Positions 10,092 to 21,829 of a stretch of 64,000 bases of DNA are shown here, piece after piece; the stretch's first letter is position 1, and every line of letters begins with the position of its first letter. This DNA is from Cocos nucifera. Taxonomy: Eukaryota; Streptophyta; Magnoliopsida; Arecales; Arecaceae. The notes beneath the pieces were generated by a model that had not been told where the DNA came from, searched no databases, and was given only the letters and a program-made list of their open reading frames with translations. The DNA lies in contig QRFJ01005339.1 of the NCBI GenBank assembly GCA_006176705.1, positions 1 through 64,000 on the forward strand, in the 5' to 3' direction. Position numbers and translations under genes: made by a program.

Positions 10092-11259
10092 AATCTATGG
10101 AAGATTATTGTCAATGGCCCTCACACACATAATGCATCATTTGTTGATAAAGAATCAACGCACCTAAATGCTAAGGCCATAAACATGCTTTATTATTTAT
10201 TAGACATAAATATATTTAATACAATTTCTTCATGTATTTCAGCAAATCAAATATGAAAGAAATTAAAAATAACTTATGGGAGAGCAAATCAAAAAGAAGA
10301 ATCAAGCTTCCATGAAGAGAAAGAAGCTCACCCCAATCTTTGTCTTGTAGCTTATAAAGATAAAAAGAAGAAGAAAAGAAAGAAATAAAAGAAAATGAAA
10401 GCATTGATTAAGGAGGAGCAAAGTAGAGAAGAGAAGAATGAGAAAGAGGAGGAAGTATAGCAAGTTGTTGCCTCATAGCTCAAAATGATGAGGTATATCA
10501 TAAATACTCCTTTGAATTCACTTTTAATAAATTATATGAAGCCTTCAATAAGTTAATGGATGAATACAAAAAGATAAGGCTACAAAATAAAGAGCTTAGA
10601 AAATCTAATTTTTCTTTGGCCAAACAAAAAGATAAAATTTTGAATGAAAAAGATGATCTTTTAACAACTATGAAAAATATGGCTAAAGAAAAGAAAGATT
10701 TCTTGAAATAAATTAAAACTCTAACTAAGAAAAAGAAGAAAATAGTTAAATTTAAAAAAATTTTAGTTAAAAAAAAGAAAGATTTTTGAAATCTGAAAAA
10801 ACTATGATTGAAGAAAATTTTATGTTGAAAGAAGAACTTAATAAAATAAGATTTTCTACTAAAGAAAAGAGTAAATCTGAAAAATCTCTTTTGAAAGAAA
10901 ATGTCAAACTAAAGAAAGAGATTGAAAGCTTGAAGTCCATGCTTTAAAAGTTTATAATTGGATCTCAAAAGCTTCAAGCCATTTTAAATGATCAAAGAGC
11001 TACTTTTGATAAATTTGGAATTGGTTATAATTCAATAAGAAAATAAAAGTTTATCAAAAACATGTTTAACAAAGCTTTAATTAAAAATTATTTTTTAAAA
11101 AAATATTTTAAATGTAATAGAATTGACCATAAAACTTTTGAATGTGACATTAAAGGAAATGGCCAAATATCTATTAAACAAATTTGGGTTTCTAAAGGAA
11201 CCACGGGCTTTAGCCTCCATGGACCCAAGAAAGCTTGGGTACCAAAAATTGTAAACTGA
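10092..11259 (+). pseudogene. Copia gag, 3' piece (element E)
   Basis: This continues the gag cut at 5710. In order it shows LWKIIVNGPHTH, a stretch like INMLYYLLDINIFN (gag core), a charged Lys/Glu-rich coiled coil at about 10460-10950, and KLQAILNDQRATF. A degenerate zinc knuckle, KCNRIDHKTFEC, is at about 11110-11145, and the end reads KQIWVSKGTTG and GPKKAWVPK before a stop at 11257-11259. Several stops and frame changes occur between 10250 and 11060. The zinc knuckle has lost its first Cys. The zinc knuckle followed by KxIWVPKG is usual in Sirevirus-like copia polyproteins. The pol region that should follow is missing. Confidence 0.75.
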
Positions 11260-14200
11260 TTTTGCAGGTATACCAAATATCCAATGAAATAAATTTTTTT
11301 TTTTTTTTGAATGGATGCCTTGAAAATGAACTAGGATAGGTGATGATTGGTAAACTTTAGATCTTTTTTACATCACACCATTAATAGTTATTTTATTGAA
11401 TGCATTGACTTTAATGATTTGTTAATATGCATGTATATAAAAATTTCTTTCATATTTTGATAAGTATAATTGATTTTAATGCTTGCAATGTGATGAATAT
11501 TTTGATTTTAAAAGTTTAATATGCTCTCCTTCAAGTATCACATTTTGAATTAACGTAAACTAAAATTATCTTGAAATTCAGCATGATATTTTAAGCCTTT
11601 CCATATTAATTTTGCAATTGATAAACCTAAAATTTAAAAGATGCTTAATTGGATATAAATATTTTTGAATTACTGAACATATAAGTAAAACTAATTTTTG
11701 GCATTCTCCCATAAGATGCTTAAATATTAAAATTTTTCAAAATTTTGTATGATCTAAGTACTTGAAGATAAAATATCTATTCATAAAACTTAAGTGCTTG
11801 ATGTTGTATTGCATCTTAGTTTTATCTTAAGGATTCAAAACTTTTCTAGCTGAAACAAAAAATATAGAGCCTACATCTAAATTTTTTTCTCTTAATACTC
11901 TTGATTATCTTACTCTAATTAACCAAATTTTTTATTCTAAAATTTGATTTAAATATTATCTTTGATTTTTAATTTGTTTGCATATTAATTTCTATCTAAA
12001 TTGATCAAATTTTCTTGAATTGAAACTTCTTGAACTATTGATCTAATCCTTAAAAAAAAAAAAATGTATGTCTGATGATGTTATTTGTTTGATTTCTATG
12101 CTTATTTAATTATTTTAATATGTGCTCATTTTATAAAACTAAGAAAAAGATATTAATGATTAATTAAATTTAAAAAAAAGATGAGAGAAAATTAAAAAAG
12201 ATTAAATTTTCTGGCATAGAAAATATCATTGAAATATTAAAGATAAACTATTTTTGAAACTTTTAAATTATTTAATATTTTTTAAGAAAAAAGATGAAAT
12301 GATTTATTTTAGGACAACTAAAAATCTCTTAACTTGAATGATTTGCTAATAGCAATTCAAATTAGTTTTTCTTCAATCTTCAAGTGATATCAAATTTTTT
12401 AAAAAAATATTAATTGATCTAAATTTTAGTTCTATTAATGTCAAGAAAACTTCTAAATAAATTATTTTTGATTTAAAATTATTATTTGATCTAAATTTTA
12501 ATTCAATTGGTATCATAATTTGTATCCAAAAGTCTATTTCTAGCTTGAATTTCATCGCATAACTTATATGATATCATTTAAGATAAAATCAAGAATTTCA
12601 TATCTTTTCTAAACTTGATTAAATTATATTTCTTAAGAAAAGAAAGATCTAAGTTTAAACAAAATATCTTTCTATAATTTATTTTGTATGATTTATTGAT
12701 ATCAATTCAAATTAACTTAACATGATAATTTGATCTAAATTTTAATTGATTCATCTTTTTTGATCAAAAACTTCAACAATTGATATCAAATAGATCATTA
12801 TTGTCTTGTATTCTATTGCTTTATTTTTGACAAAAAGAAGAAAATATCCTTAAGTACAATCTAGTTTGCATGAATATATTTTTGATATTATACCTTGAAT
12901 AAATTATAAGATTAGTATCTTTATGCTTCAAATTGATTGATACTACTTAACAAAAGAAAGAGATATTTTTTTTAAAAAAAATTCTTATGATATATCCAAA
13001 TTCTTAATTTTGAAAGGATTTATATATCTCGGATTTATAAAGTTCAAAGAAACAAACATTTTTTTTTTTCAAAGGCACAAACAAATAATTTCTCAAAAAA
13101 CTTTCATAATTGTTATTATATTTTGTATCAAATAGTCTATTTTTATCTTGAATTCTATTGCATTATCTTTTGATAAAAGAAAAGTATGCTATGCCTCAAA
13201 TTTAAATTTTTATGTTCATATTCTTGCTATTATATTATTTAAGATAAATTCTTGTGATATATTTTTGAATGATCTACTTTAGTATTAAAAAAAGAGAAGT
13301 ATTTTCAAGATTATATTATTCAAAATTTTTAAACTTTAGATTTATTTTAATTAAAATTGAGAAGTATGTATGCATCTATATTTTTGAGAAATGGAAGAAC
13401 TCTTGATCTAAATTTGAAAGTAAAATTCATAATATATTTTTCATAAAAAGAATAGAAAATATTAAAGAAGATATAATTTTTTAGTTAAAAATATACTTTA
13501 ATTTAAAAATCTGAATGTAAAAGTTAAATAATCTAAATTTTTAAATTTGGCATCAGTTAAGTTCATATTAAATATGCTCAACTTAAAAGATAGAAAGAGA
13601 AAGTAAAATTTTTACTCTTAAAAGTCTACTTGATTGAAAATATCTTGATATAAAAAAAAAAATTATTTAAAATAAATTGATTACTAAATTAGTATTAATT
13701 AAAGTTTAATATGATATCAAATTAAAGATGCTTAATTTGAAAGAAAAAGGAGGAGTAACAAAAATTATAAAGCTTAAGTATGCAAATTTTGAAAAAAAAA
13801 AGATAATGCTAAAGAATGAATATGTATATTTTAATTTAATAATCTAAATTTATAATATACTTATTTTGAAATAAAGAGGAAAAGAAAGTTGAAAAATAAA
13901 TTAATCTAGCTATTAGTATGAAAAACAAAAGGAGAGATATTTTTTAATTTAATTAAATTAAAAATACTAATAAATTAATAATTTTAAATTTTTAATCAAT
14001 TATCTTATTTTGAGCTTTATTGTATTGATTTTAAACTTTCTAACAAAATATTTTATAGTCTTTTCAATTTATACTTTCATGCGTTTATTCAATTTAACTT
14101 ACTTAATTTAAAGTGTTATTAATTTAAAATAGTATCAGATAAATAAATTATTCTTTAATATTAAAAATTATTTAAAATGATATCATTAATATACTGATTT

Positions 14201-15076
14201 CATATTTTGATTTGCATAATTATCCTTGAAAATTGATTGGAGTTAAATTAAATTAAAATTATATTCTTACTCCAAGACATGAATTTCTAAACTTAATTTT
14301 AAAATTTATTTAAAAATTTAAATTTGATACTAAATTTTTTATATGCATTGCAAAATTCTTATAAATTATTTATATTAAAATAATTTTTTACTCAAAGTAA
14401 TAAATTTAAAAATATGACTAGTATTTGCTTTGATACTATTTATTTTACTCTGTTTGATATATTTTCGATACATATCTTTTTCAAACTTAATTGACTAAAT
14501 TTTTTAATAAAAAAAGATTGAATATTAAAGTATATATTATGTTTGATTTCAAGGTCAAATCTTTTTAAAGCCTCTATTCCTCTTAAAGCTTAAAAGTATA
14601 TATTTAAAAATTTGATTAAAGATCATATTCATTCAAAAAGGGAGAGAGCCTTTGATATTTAAATTCAAGCTAATTTTTGAAAAGAAAAAATATTTCTTCA
14701 AAGGAGAAAGGATAAATTTAAATTGATCTTCTTAATTGGATACATCTCTAAATTGATACAATTCTTATATCTTGTTGATTTTGATGATAATTTTTGATTC
14801 TTCCTATGAGCTTTTTGATGTTGTCAAAAAGGAGGAGAGGTATATTGAGTATATACTTAAAAAATTAATACTTAAGAAACTCAATGAATTTTATGAAGTG
14901 CAACCTTAATACTCGTTGATATGAATTATGTGAAATATTATTTGAAGCTTTTATGAAGTACGTATTTATATTTGTGTACATTCTCACTTCATATTTTATA
15001 CTAACCAGTTAGTTGAAACACATAAATTTTATTTTTATACATATACTCAAAATTTTGTCATCATCAAAAAGAAGAT
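11260..15076 (+). other. AT-rich non-coding internal region of element E
   Basis: About 3.8 kb lies between the gag end and the 3' LTR with no pol motif in any frame. It is very AT-rich with many oligo-A and oligo-T runs. Three diverged copies of a segment with TATCAAATAGTCTATT...TTGAATTCTATTGCATT lie near 12505, 12780 and 13125. Near 14820 a phrase TGATGTTGTCAAAAAGGAGGAGAGG resembles the multiple polypurine tracts reported upstream of Sirevirus 3' LTRs. The element is best seen as a non-autonomous derivative. Confidence 0.7.
15058..15076 (+). other. Polypurine tract of element E
   Basis: The sequence TCATCATCAAAAAGAAGAT sits directly before the 3' LTR start. It resembles the CATCAAAAGGGGGAGAT tract of Sirevirus-type elements with G-to-A changes. 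Confidence 0.6.
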
Positions 15077-16693
15077 TGTTGATCCACTGATTGATTTTGA
15101 TGATTTCAAAATATTGAGTATAAATGATACTAATAATATTTTCAAGAATGTATATAAGTCTTTTCAGATATTCAAATTAAAAAAATTAATTCAAGAAAAG
15201 ATCCACATAAAAATCATCAAGTCAAGAGCTTCAAGAAAGTTGAATTGATAAAGATGCTTGAAGAAGAGTAAAATCAAATTTTACCAAGTTGAAGATCAAG
15301 AAAATATTTTTCGAAAGCCTCAAGAGCATTAGAGAATATTTCAGAATCTTTAGAGGTAATTTGGAAGATTTTAGAAGTTGAATTGATAAAGATGCTTGGA
15401 GAAGGTCAAAGCCATCATTTCATCAAGTTGGAGATCAAGACAATATTTTTTGAAAGTTTCAAGAGCATTAGAGAAGAATTTAAAACTTTTAAAAGCAATT
15501 TGGAAAGATTTAGAAATCAAAAATTGAAGAAAAACAAGTTTGGGCAAAAGTGGGTGATCCTTAGGTCATCCCTTTTTGATTTGGCATGATGGCATGCAAG
15601 GTTGGGAGTGGCACGTTGAAAAGGAGCGACTCTGTAGGTCTTGAGTGTAGAATAGAAAATAGTTTTCTTGTCTATTGCAAAAGGAACGACCTATGGGGCG
15701 TCCCATGAAAAATGGGGCGATCCATGGGGCACCCCCTGCGATGAAAACTTCTGTAACGGCTAGTTTTTTTGCTCGTTGTTGATGCATTTAATATCCAATA
15801 AAAGGTCTCTAACGGCTACTACTCATCCTCCAGCATTGATTAAAGGTATAAAATGCTAGAGATTAAATTAAAAAATAAGCCAAAAGGATTTGAAAAAGAA
15901 ATCATCATTTCTTAGAGGGAAATTGAATATCATTAAAAAAAGAGAGAATAGAGATGAATCAAGCTTCTAAATCAGAGGGCTTTCAAGAGAATTTATCTCC
16001 ATCATCTTCTACATTCTCTTAAGCATCAAGAAGAGAAGTTTAAAGCATCATTTGAGCAATCTAACAGCAACTTCTTCAAACTTCAAAGAGTTTTTATTTT
16101 TATTTTTTGTTTTGTGCTGAAACTTATACTTGTATTTTTTGTTTCTTTACAAATTTTTTTGAGGAGAAGAAACTTGGAGATTAGGCCAGTCCAAGCTTAT
16201 AATTGAACGTTGTATAGATTTTGGTTGGTGAGCCTGTAAAACTAACTGAGTTGTTAGTGAATCCGGAAAACTAACGGTATAAGATTTTAGTTGGTGCTCC
16301 TATAAAAATCAACTGGATTTTATTTGTGAATCTGAAAAAATAAGCACACTGTAATCAAGAAAAGATTATAATGAAAATCCCAAAAAAAGTTTGGAGAGTG
16401 GACGTAGAAGTGGGTTGCTTCGAACCACTATAAACTTTGAGTGGTTATGATTGTATTCTTCATTTTCTTGCTTTACCTGTCTTTACTTCTTATCTTATTT
16501 GTATTACTACTTATTTAGCTTAGTCATAATTTTTGTATTGTTTCATACATATTTGATTTTGCTGCATACACTACAAAATCATATCAAGCTGAATTAATTT
16601 AAGTAAAGCACATATTTGTTTAGAGTTAAATTTAGCTAAAATTTTTATAAATCTAATTTATCCTCCCTTTTGGATTGCTACCTCTGGGCAACA
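15077..16693 (+). repeat. 3' LTR of copia element E
   Basis: This 1617-base LTR starts TGTTGATCCACTG and ends GGGCAACA. It carries the same internal 140-base duplication as the 5' LTR (units near 15238 and 15377). It keeps the unoccupied form of the gypsy solo-LTR site at about 16505-16515. The following bases, aatag, do not match gatgt before the 5' LTR. Confidence 0.88.
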
Positions 16694-17867
16694 AATAGGT
16701 TGTGTCATACCCAATCAAATCTAACATGCTTCTAACCCTACCATGATCTCAAGGTTAAGATGTTTCAAAATTTATAGCAAGTATGTATATACTCACTTTT
16801 GGCCGCAAAATGAAGAAGAGGAAGATAGGGCAAGGTAGATACAGTTAGTAAAGATACATGTTTTCAACAATAGCTATAGATAGTTGATGACCAGTCAATT
16901 AGGTATCCACTAAATATTTCATCTATTAATATTGCTAGGAAGATGCATATACAAAATATAAATAATAGAAGGGAGTGTTCTAAATGACGATGAAAAGCAG
17001 GGGTAGAGTTGCCTATGCCCCTGTATAGCATTATGTAAAGAGAGATATAGTAGCAAAGCTTTTTAATCTAGCCAATTTCTTAGAATTTGTGCTTACATCT
17101 CAAAGTAAAGGATATTTTATTAAGTTCAAATTTGTAGTGTATTTTATGAAAAATATTTTTCTCGTTAACTAAAATGAGATTCTGAGGAATAATGTATCCT
17201 GGTGATCGATATTTCTTAATGTGTAAGATGTTGACAAATACATAGGAAATGTATAAAAAAAATAAAGAAAACAAATAGTACGGATCAAAGTCAAAGGAAG
17301 GAATGGAAGCTATCCATTTTCTCCAAAACTTGCCATGCGCATGCATATGTAATTTGTTGTAAATAAGTGGAATTTTGTTTAAACGCAACTTATGAGAGAT
17401 TACACTATTCACCTTTAGAAAAAAATGAAAGAGTTGAAAGAAAATATATTATCTCTTTAGGCATGCTCGAAATGCTGAAGCCATCCATAAATTGAGACCT
17501 CATAAGGCAAATTCCTAAAGGTGGTCCCTAAACCATTCCATTATTACGAGAACCCGTAAGCATATGCTTAGTCATATTGACCTTGACTATTTATACAAAA
17601 TTAAAAAACTTAAATAATATATTAATAATAAATTAAAAATAAATCCAATCTATGACATTTGAATTTGGGAATATTAGAGCGTAGTCTCTTATAGAATTGA
17701 TCATAGATCATGTTGTTTATAATTGAATTTAATTGTATTTGAAAACATTTAGTCTTGCACAAATACTAGACTTGAACGGAAGAGTACGTAATCTTTATTG
17801 GGTGAGGGCGGGTCCAAGATTGTTACAATTCAGTTATTCAGAGCATAAACAATTTATCTTCTTTAAG
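16694..17867. other. AT-rich intergenic DNA, nothing recognised
   Basis: No repeat partner, RNA gene or protein family was recognised. A 110-codon minus-strand ORF at 17080-17412 is Ile/Phe/Tyr-rich, has no motif, and is probably chance. Confidence 0.5.
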
Positions 17868-18116
17868 CTAGGAGAGGAAGGGTGATCTTTTCTTTTCCAT
17901 ACATCTAGCGGGGCCTAGAGAATTAGCAATGGTAGGGAACGTAGGAGCGGGGCGGATTTTTGGTGTGTTTCTAAGATGTAGCTTTGGGACCGGTTGCTTG
18001 AGGTCTCCCTTAATGGTTTTCCCATCAACACGACAGAAGATTTGCGCTCGCAGACAACTTACCCAATACCTGAAGTAAGCTGGCAAGCTAAGGAGAGAAA
18101 CAATGGCATCGTTCAT
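17868..18116 (-). other. Unrecognised 82-codon ORF, possible gene fragment
   Basis: The minus-strand frame from ATG at 18116 has a more balanced base composition than its surroundings and a plausible codon pattern. It includes DGKTIKGDLKQPVPKLHL and TFPTIANSLGPARC. A GTAAGT donor-like site lies inside at about 18050. I do not recognise the family. The opposite strand also has a 49-codon ORF from about 17929, so the coding strand is unclear. It may be an exon remnant of a host gene or a transposon fragment. Confidence 0.2.
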
Positions 18117-19672
18117 TGAAAGGTTTATCTTACCTATTAAATTCTTTATTTTTTAGTTTGTTTGCAGAGTGGGAAGAGGAATCGGCCTTTTTCACTTCTT
18201 TCACCCATCCTGTCCTTTTTCTTTGGTTTGCATGGAGATTTTCTTAGCAGATCAACATTTCCTTCCTTCTCTTTGAACCGTATGTAGCTGCACAAGCTTC
18301 TTAAATGAATTATCCATTCATAAAAATTATCACAGGAGCAAATTACTTAAATTCTGCATACTGATTGATTTGTTTTATTAGTGATCTTTTCCTTTCAGTA
18401 TTGAATAATTTGTTGCACAATTGATTTAGCAAAGTGACTTGATATTCTGACAATAGTTTCTGGTACCACGTAATACAATAAAATAAGAGTTACAAACCGA
18501 ACCGTCCAACAAAAGAAATATACACAAACCACATACTTGGTTATTACATTAAGTTCACAATCCACTGAAGTAACAGTTGATCTTATACTCACACCATCCA
18601 TACATGATATTCTTATTGTCCATGCTTCTTCTGATGAGCCTCCGCTCATTATAAGCAGCAAGTTTCACATAGCCAACAACAACAAAGCGCAGCAAGACTG
18701 CATGGAGAGATTTTAAATGAGGATGTCACCTTAGATCGTGAAAACATCATTAACTATAAGTTGCACTATGAAACAATGAGCATATTAAAACATTTATTCC
18801 CCAGGAAAAATATATATATATATAATATATATATATATATATAGCTAAACACTTTTAAGGTAGAATTAGAAGGGGATCGGATGCGTAAAGTAAAAGATGG
18901 GTAATGTCATGGATATGATGAATGTCCTTATCCAACATGTAATGGAAGAATGCAATTCTTATTTACAGGACTTAGCAAATCAATAATGCTTTTATCACAA
19001 GACCTTCTCTAGCTGGTTATCAAATCTGACAATATAGAAAAACTTTAATTGCATTAGAAAACAATGATCTACATGGTTCTATTTTAAATGATAACTTAGT
19101 TTGAACACTAAGTGACAGCATTCACCTCCTTATCAGGAAAGGAAAATCTCAAATTAAATTATTTGTTACGTTTACATAGGATAAAGGTTTACGTAGGCAA
19201 ACCATGATATTAGTATGCAAATGAGTAAACAGTCCATAAAAAGTTTATGATCAACAATATATTTTATACAACAATACCATAACAGTATCAAATTAGTATT
19301 GTTCTTCACAGTCCTATTGTTGTAGTTAAGATTAAAAAATATTTAGAACAAAGAAATCTCAAGCTTTAAATATCTTTCCTTCGAAAATTATGATGTTGAG
19401 AGACTTTAACATGAGTGAGATTTTATACTTTGGTTTTAATGCCCAACAATACTATGATATGGTGGATGTGAAGGTTGAGTGCAACTAGCTGCAAAATAGG
19501 TGGTATTCCACCACACCATTAAAGAGTTCTTGCTTAAATCTTTAAAAAAACTCCTGACAATATATCTAAGGGTAACTAATCCTATCTGATGATAAATTAG
19601 GAATTCTTCCCCTTCCTTTCTTTCTCTTCTCTTTTCTGTCCCTTCTTTTACCAAAATAATAAACTTATCAAT
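18117..19672. other. Intergenic DNA with an (AT)n tract
   Basis: An (AT)n microsatellite lies at 18811-18842. An 88-codon minus-strand ORF at 18395-18661 was looked at and has no recognised motif. No repeat partner elsewhere in the window was seen. Confidence 0.45.
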
Positions 19673-19795
19673 ATCAAAATATCATATTAATCATTATAAT
19701 TATAAAATAATTATCAAAATATCATATTAATCATTATAATTATAAAATAATTATCAAAATATCATATTAATCATTATAATAATAAAATAATTTAT
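19673..19795. repeat. 40-bp tandem repeat, three copies
   Basis: Three near-identical copies of a 40-base AT-only-rich unit (ATCAAAATATCATATTAATC plus 20 bases) start at about 19673, 19713 and 19753. The last copy has one or two changes. Confidence 0.9.
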
Positions 19796-20160
19796 ATCAA
19801 GAAAATGTTAACATATGTTTTTTTATCTTTGGAATTTAAAATTAAAATCTGCTCGAGTTTCGAACAGATTTGGAATTTGAACGCGAAATCTTTGGATCAC
19901 CAAACTGTTAACCAATAAACATACCTCGCTTCTTTTTTTTTAAAAAAAATGATTAATAATATGTTTATACAGTTTAAACTGTTATATATAAATATCCAAC
20001 GCAAAACCCCATCGTCTAAGCTTCCGTATCCAGCGGACGTAAAAATAATAATTAAAAAAAAAAAGGCGAAAACTGGAAAAAATCACCGAAAACAAGGGAA
20101 ATACGGAAAAAAATTAAAAAAGATCGACCTTTTCCATATAGATTGATCATTTTTTTTTTT
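19796..20160. other. Intergenic DNA left of the GC-rich island
   Basis: This is moderately AT-rich with oligo-A and oligo-T runs. A plus-strand 65-codon ORF at 19949-20146 is Lys-rich from poly-A and is not supported as a gene. Confidence 0.35.
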
Positions 20161-20431
20161 TTTTTCATTTCATCGGAGTTTCATCTCATCGGAGTTATGT
20201 GAGGAAGAAGAGAGATCGGAGGGGTTTCTTAGGTTCCGATTAGGGCCGGGAAAGAGGGAGAGGAGGAGGCTGAGGAAGGAGAGGGGCCAGAAGGGGCGGT
20301 TGGAGGTGGGGAGGGCGGCGGCGGGGGAGGGGAAGGAGGAGATGGCGCGGGCAAAAGAGGGGATCGGAGACGATAGGGGTGCGAAGGTAGAGCCCAATTG
20401 TAGGGGCAAAAAAAAAAAAAAAAAAAAAAAA
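20161..20431 (+). other. GC-rich island between poly-T and poly-A
   Basis: About 240 bases rich in G on the plus strand stand out sharply from the AT-rich flanks. A T-run at about 20151-20165 lies on the left and an A-run of about 23 bases on the right (to 20431). The short phrase TCATC(G/C)GA occurs at both outer edges, near 20170 and 20432. This fits a small retroposed, poly-A-tailed sequence with target duplication, or a host gene first-exon fragment. A minus-strand ORF across it gives a low-complexity Ser/Pro/Leu protein starting from a poly-Phe run and was not accepted. Confidence 0.35.
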
Positions 20432-20855
20432 ATCATCCGAACTTTCACTTTTTTTTTTTTCCTATATGATTAGCCACTTCCCGTTGATCTTTTATCCCAT
20501 AGTTCAATCAACCACGGCTAGGAAAGGAAAGAGGATTTTTACCCATAGGATCCGTTGATCCTATAGGATTAGCGATTTATAAGCTTACCATCCTTCAATG
20601 AATCCTTTCTCGCCTCTCTTCTTGGTACGGGGAGAGCATCGCTGCTTCTTGGGCGGCGTTGAAGCACTTGGGTACCCTTTCACCGTCAAAAAACAAAGCC
20701 CAAGATCAATACTAGAAGAAAAAAAGGTTTATATCTTCCATTTTTTGAACTTGTGTGCGGGAGAGAGAGAGAGACAAACCTGGTGGTGGTTGTGTTCCTT
20801 TAGCTCCTGAGGAGTCCATTTGTGAAGCGGCTGGAAGCAGTGATCAATTGAGGGT

Positions 20856-20940
20856 TTTTTTGTGCCCCAAAGACTGGCTTGAGGAAAGATGTATATAATT
20901 TTTGTGCCCCAAAGATTGGCTTGGGCAAAGTTGTATATAT
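20856..20940. repeat. 42-bp direct duplication
   Basis: Two adjacent copies of TTTTTGTGCCCCAAAGA(C/T)T plus about 23 bases have starts 42 bases apart (TGTGCCCC at 20861 and 20903). Confidence 0.85.
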
Positions 20941-21480
20941 GTACACACGGATGAACATATAATATGCATATAAAAAATTACGACTTCTCAAAGAGTTGGG
21001 TGGAAGGAAGCTACCGGGATGCTTCTTTCGTCCTGATGTCAGAGTTTTACATGGCCATCCGTTCTTTAGGTCTAAAGTTTTCTTATTGGCGAAGAAATCT
21101 CAATCAGCCAGCACATGGCATTACTTCTGAAATACGAAAGTTCCCCAGTCGGTAGGTCGGCACCTATTTTTCTTAAAAGTCACCTTCCAAGACAGGGATT
21201 GGATTCCTAATAATCGGTTAGACTGATTTTTTTATCCACCCCACGCGGTGCTGCAAAGATGGCGTGGAGCATACCGCAGCACTCGATTGACCCATAATAA
21301 TGATATCTTGACCGTCAACGCAGCCGTCTGAGTACTTATTTAATGTATAAGGAGCTAATGCATATCATATTAATTTTTTTAAAATTTTAATTTAATAAAA
21401 ATATTTTTATTTTTATAAATATTTTTTTATTTATTTTGCTGATAGTTATAAATATTTTTTTTTCTCTGCTTTTTCTCATT
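20941..21480. other. Intergenic DNA before the MULE, nothing recognised
   Basis: No coding or repeat match was seen. A moderately GC-rich piece at 21235-21330 contains CACGCGGTGCTGCAAAGATG and may be a fragment of an unrecognised element. The left end of the MULE should lie near or inside this stretch. Confidence 0.35.
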
Positions 21481-21829
21481 CCGTTTTTTCTTGACCGAGG
21501 TTTATGACATTCTAAGATTTTTCTCCAACAAAGATAATACGTTGTTACTAATATTAACCTGCTTCGGTTTCTTTAAAACAACATATCATACAAATTTGAT
21601 TTTTGGTTCACACTATAGATTATTTTTTCCCTTTATAGTTTCTTTATTACAATAACTTCTTTCATGATTAAAAAAAATAATTCATTAGATAGGCTAAAAT
21701 AAAATAATTCTTTTTAATTAGTATAATGAAAAATTATTAACATGCAAAAGAGGTCATAAATGCTATCAAAAAATTATATAGAACGGTCGTAAATAGTACA
21801 AAAAAATTTCTTTCCATCCTATAACATTA

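Noticed and set aside
17080..17412. 110-codon minus-strand ORF
   Set aside because: The composition follows AT-rich DNA (Ile, Phe, Tyr, Lys), with no motif, no homologous copy in the window and no gene context.
18395..18661. 88-codon minus-strand ORF
   Set aside because: No family motif was seen and another frame of the same strand is equally plausible over part of it, so a coding call is not supported.
20170..20448. Minus-strand ORF over the GC-rich island
   Set aside because: It starts from a poly-Phe run made by poly-A and is low-complexity Ser/Pro/Leu throughout; the island itself is reported instead.
20598..20810. 70-codon plus-strand ORF, possible small gene
   Set aside because: No recognised domain, and it runs into a GA microsatellite; not enough to call a gene.
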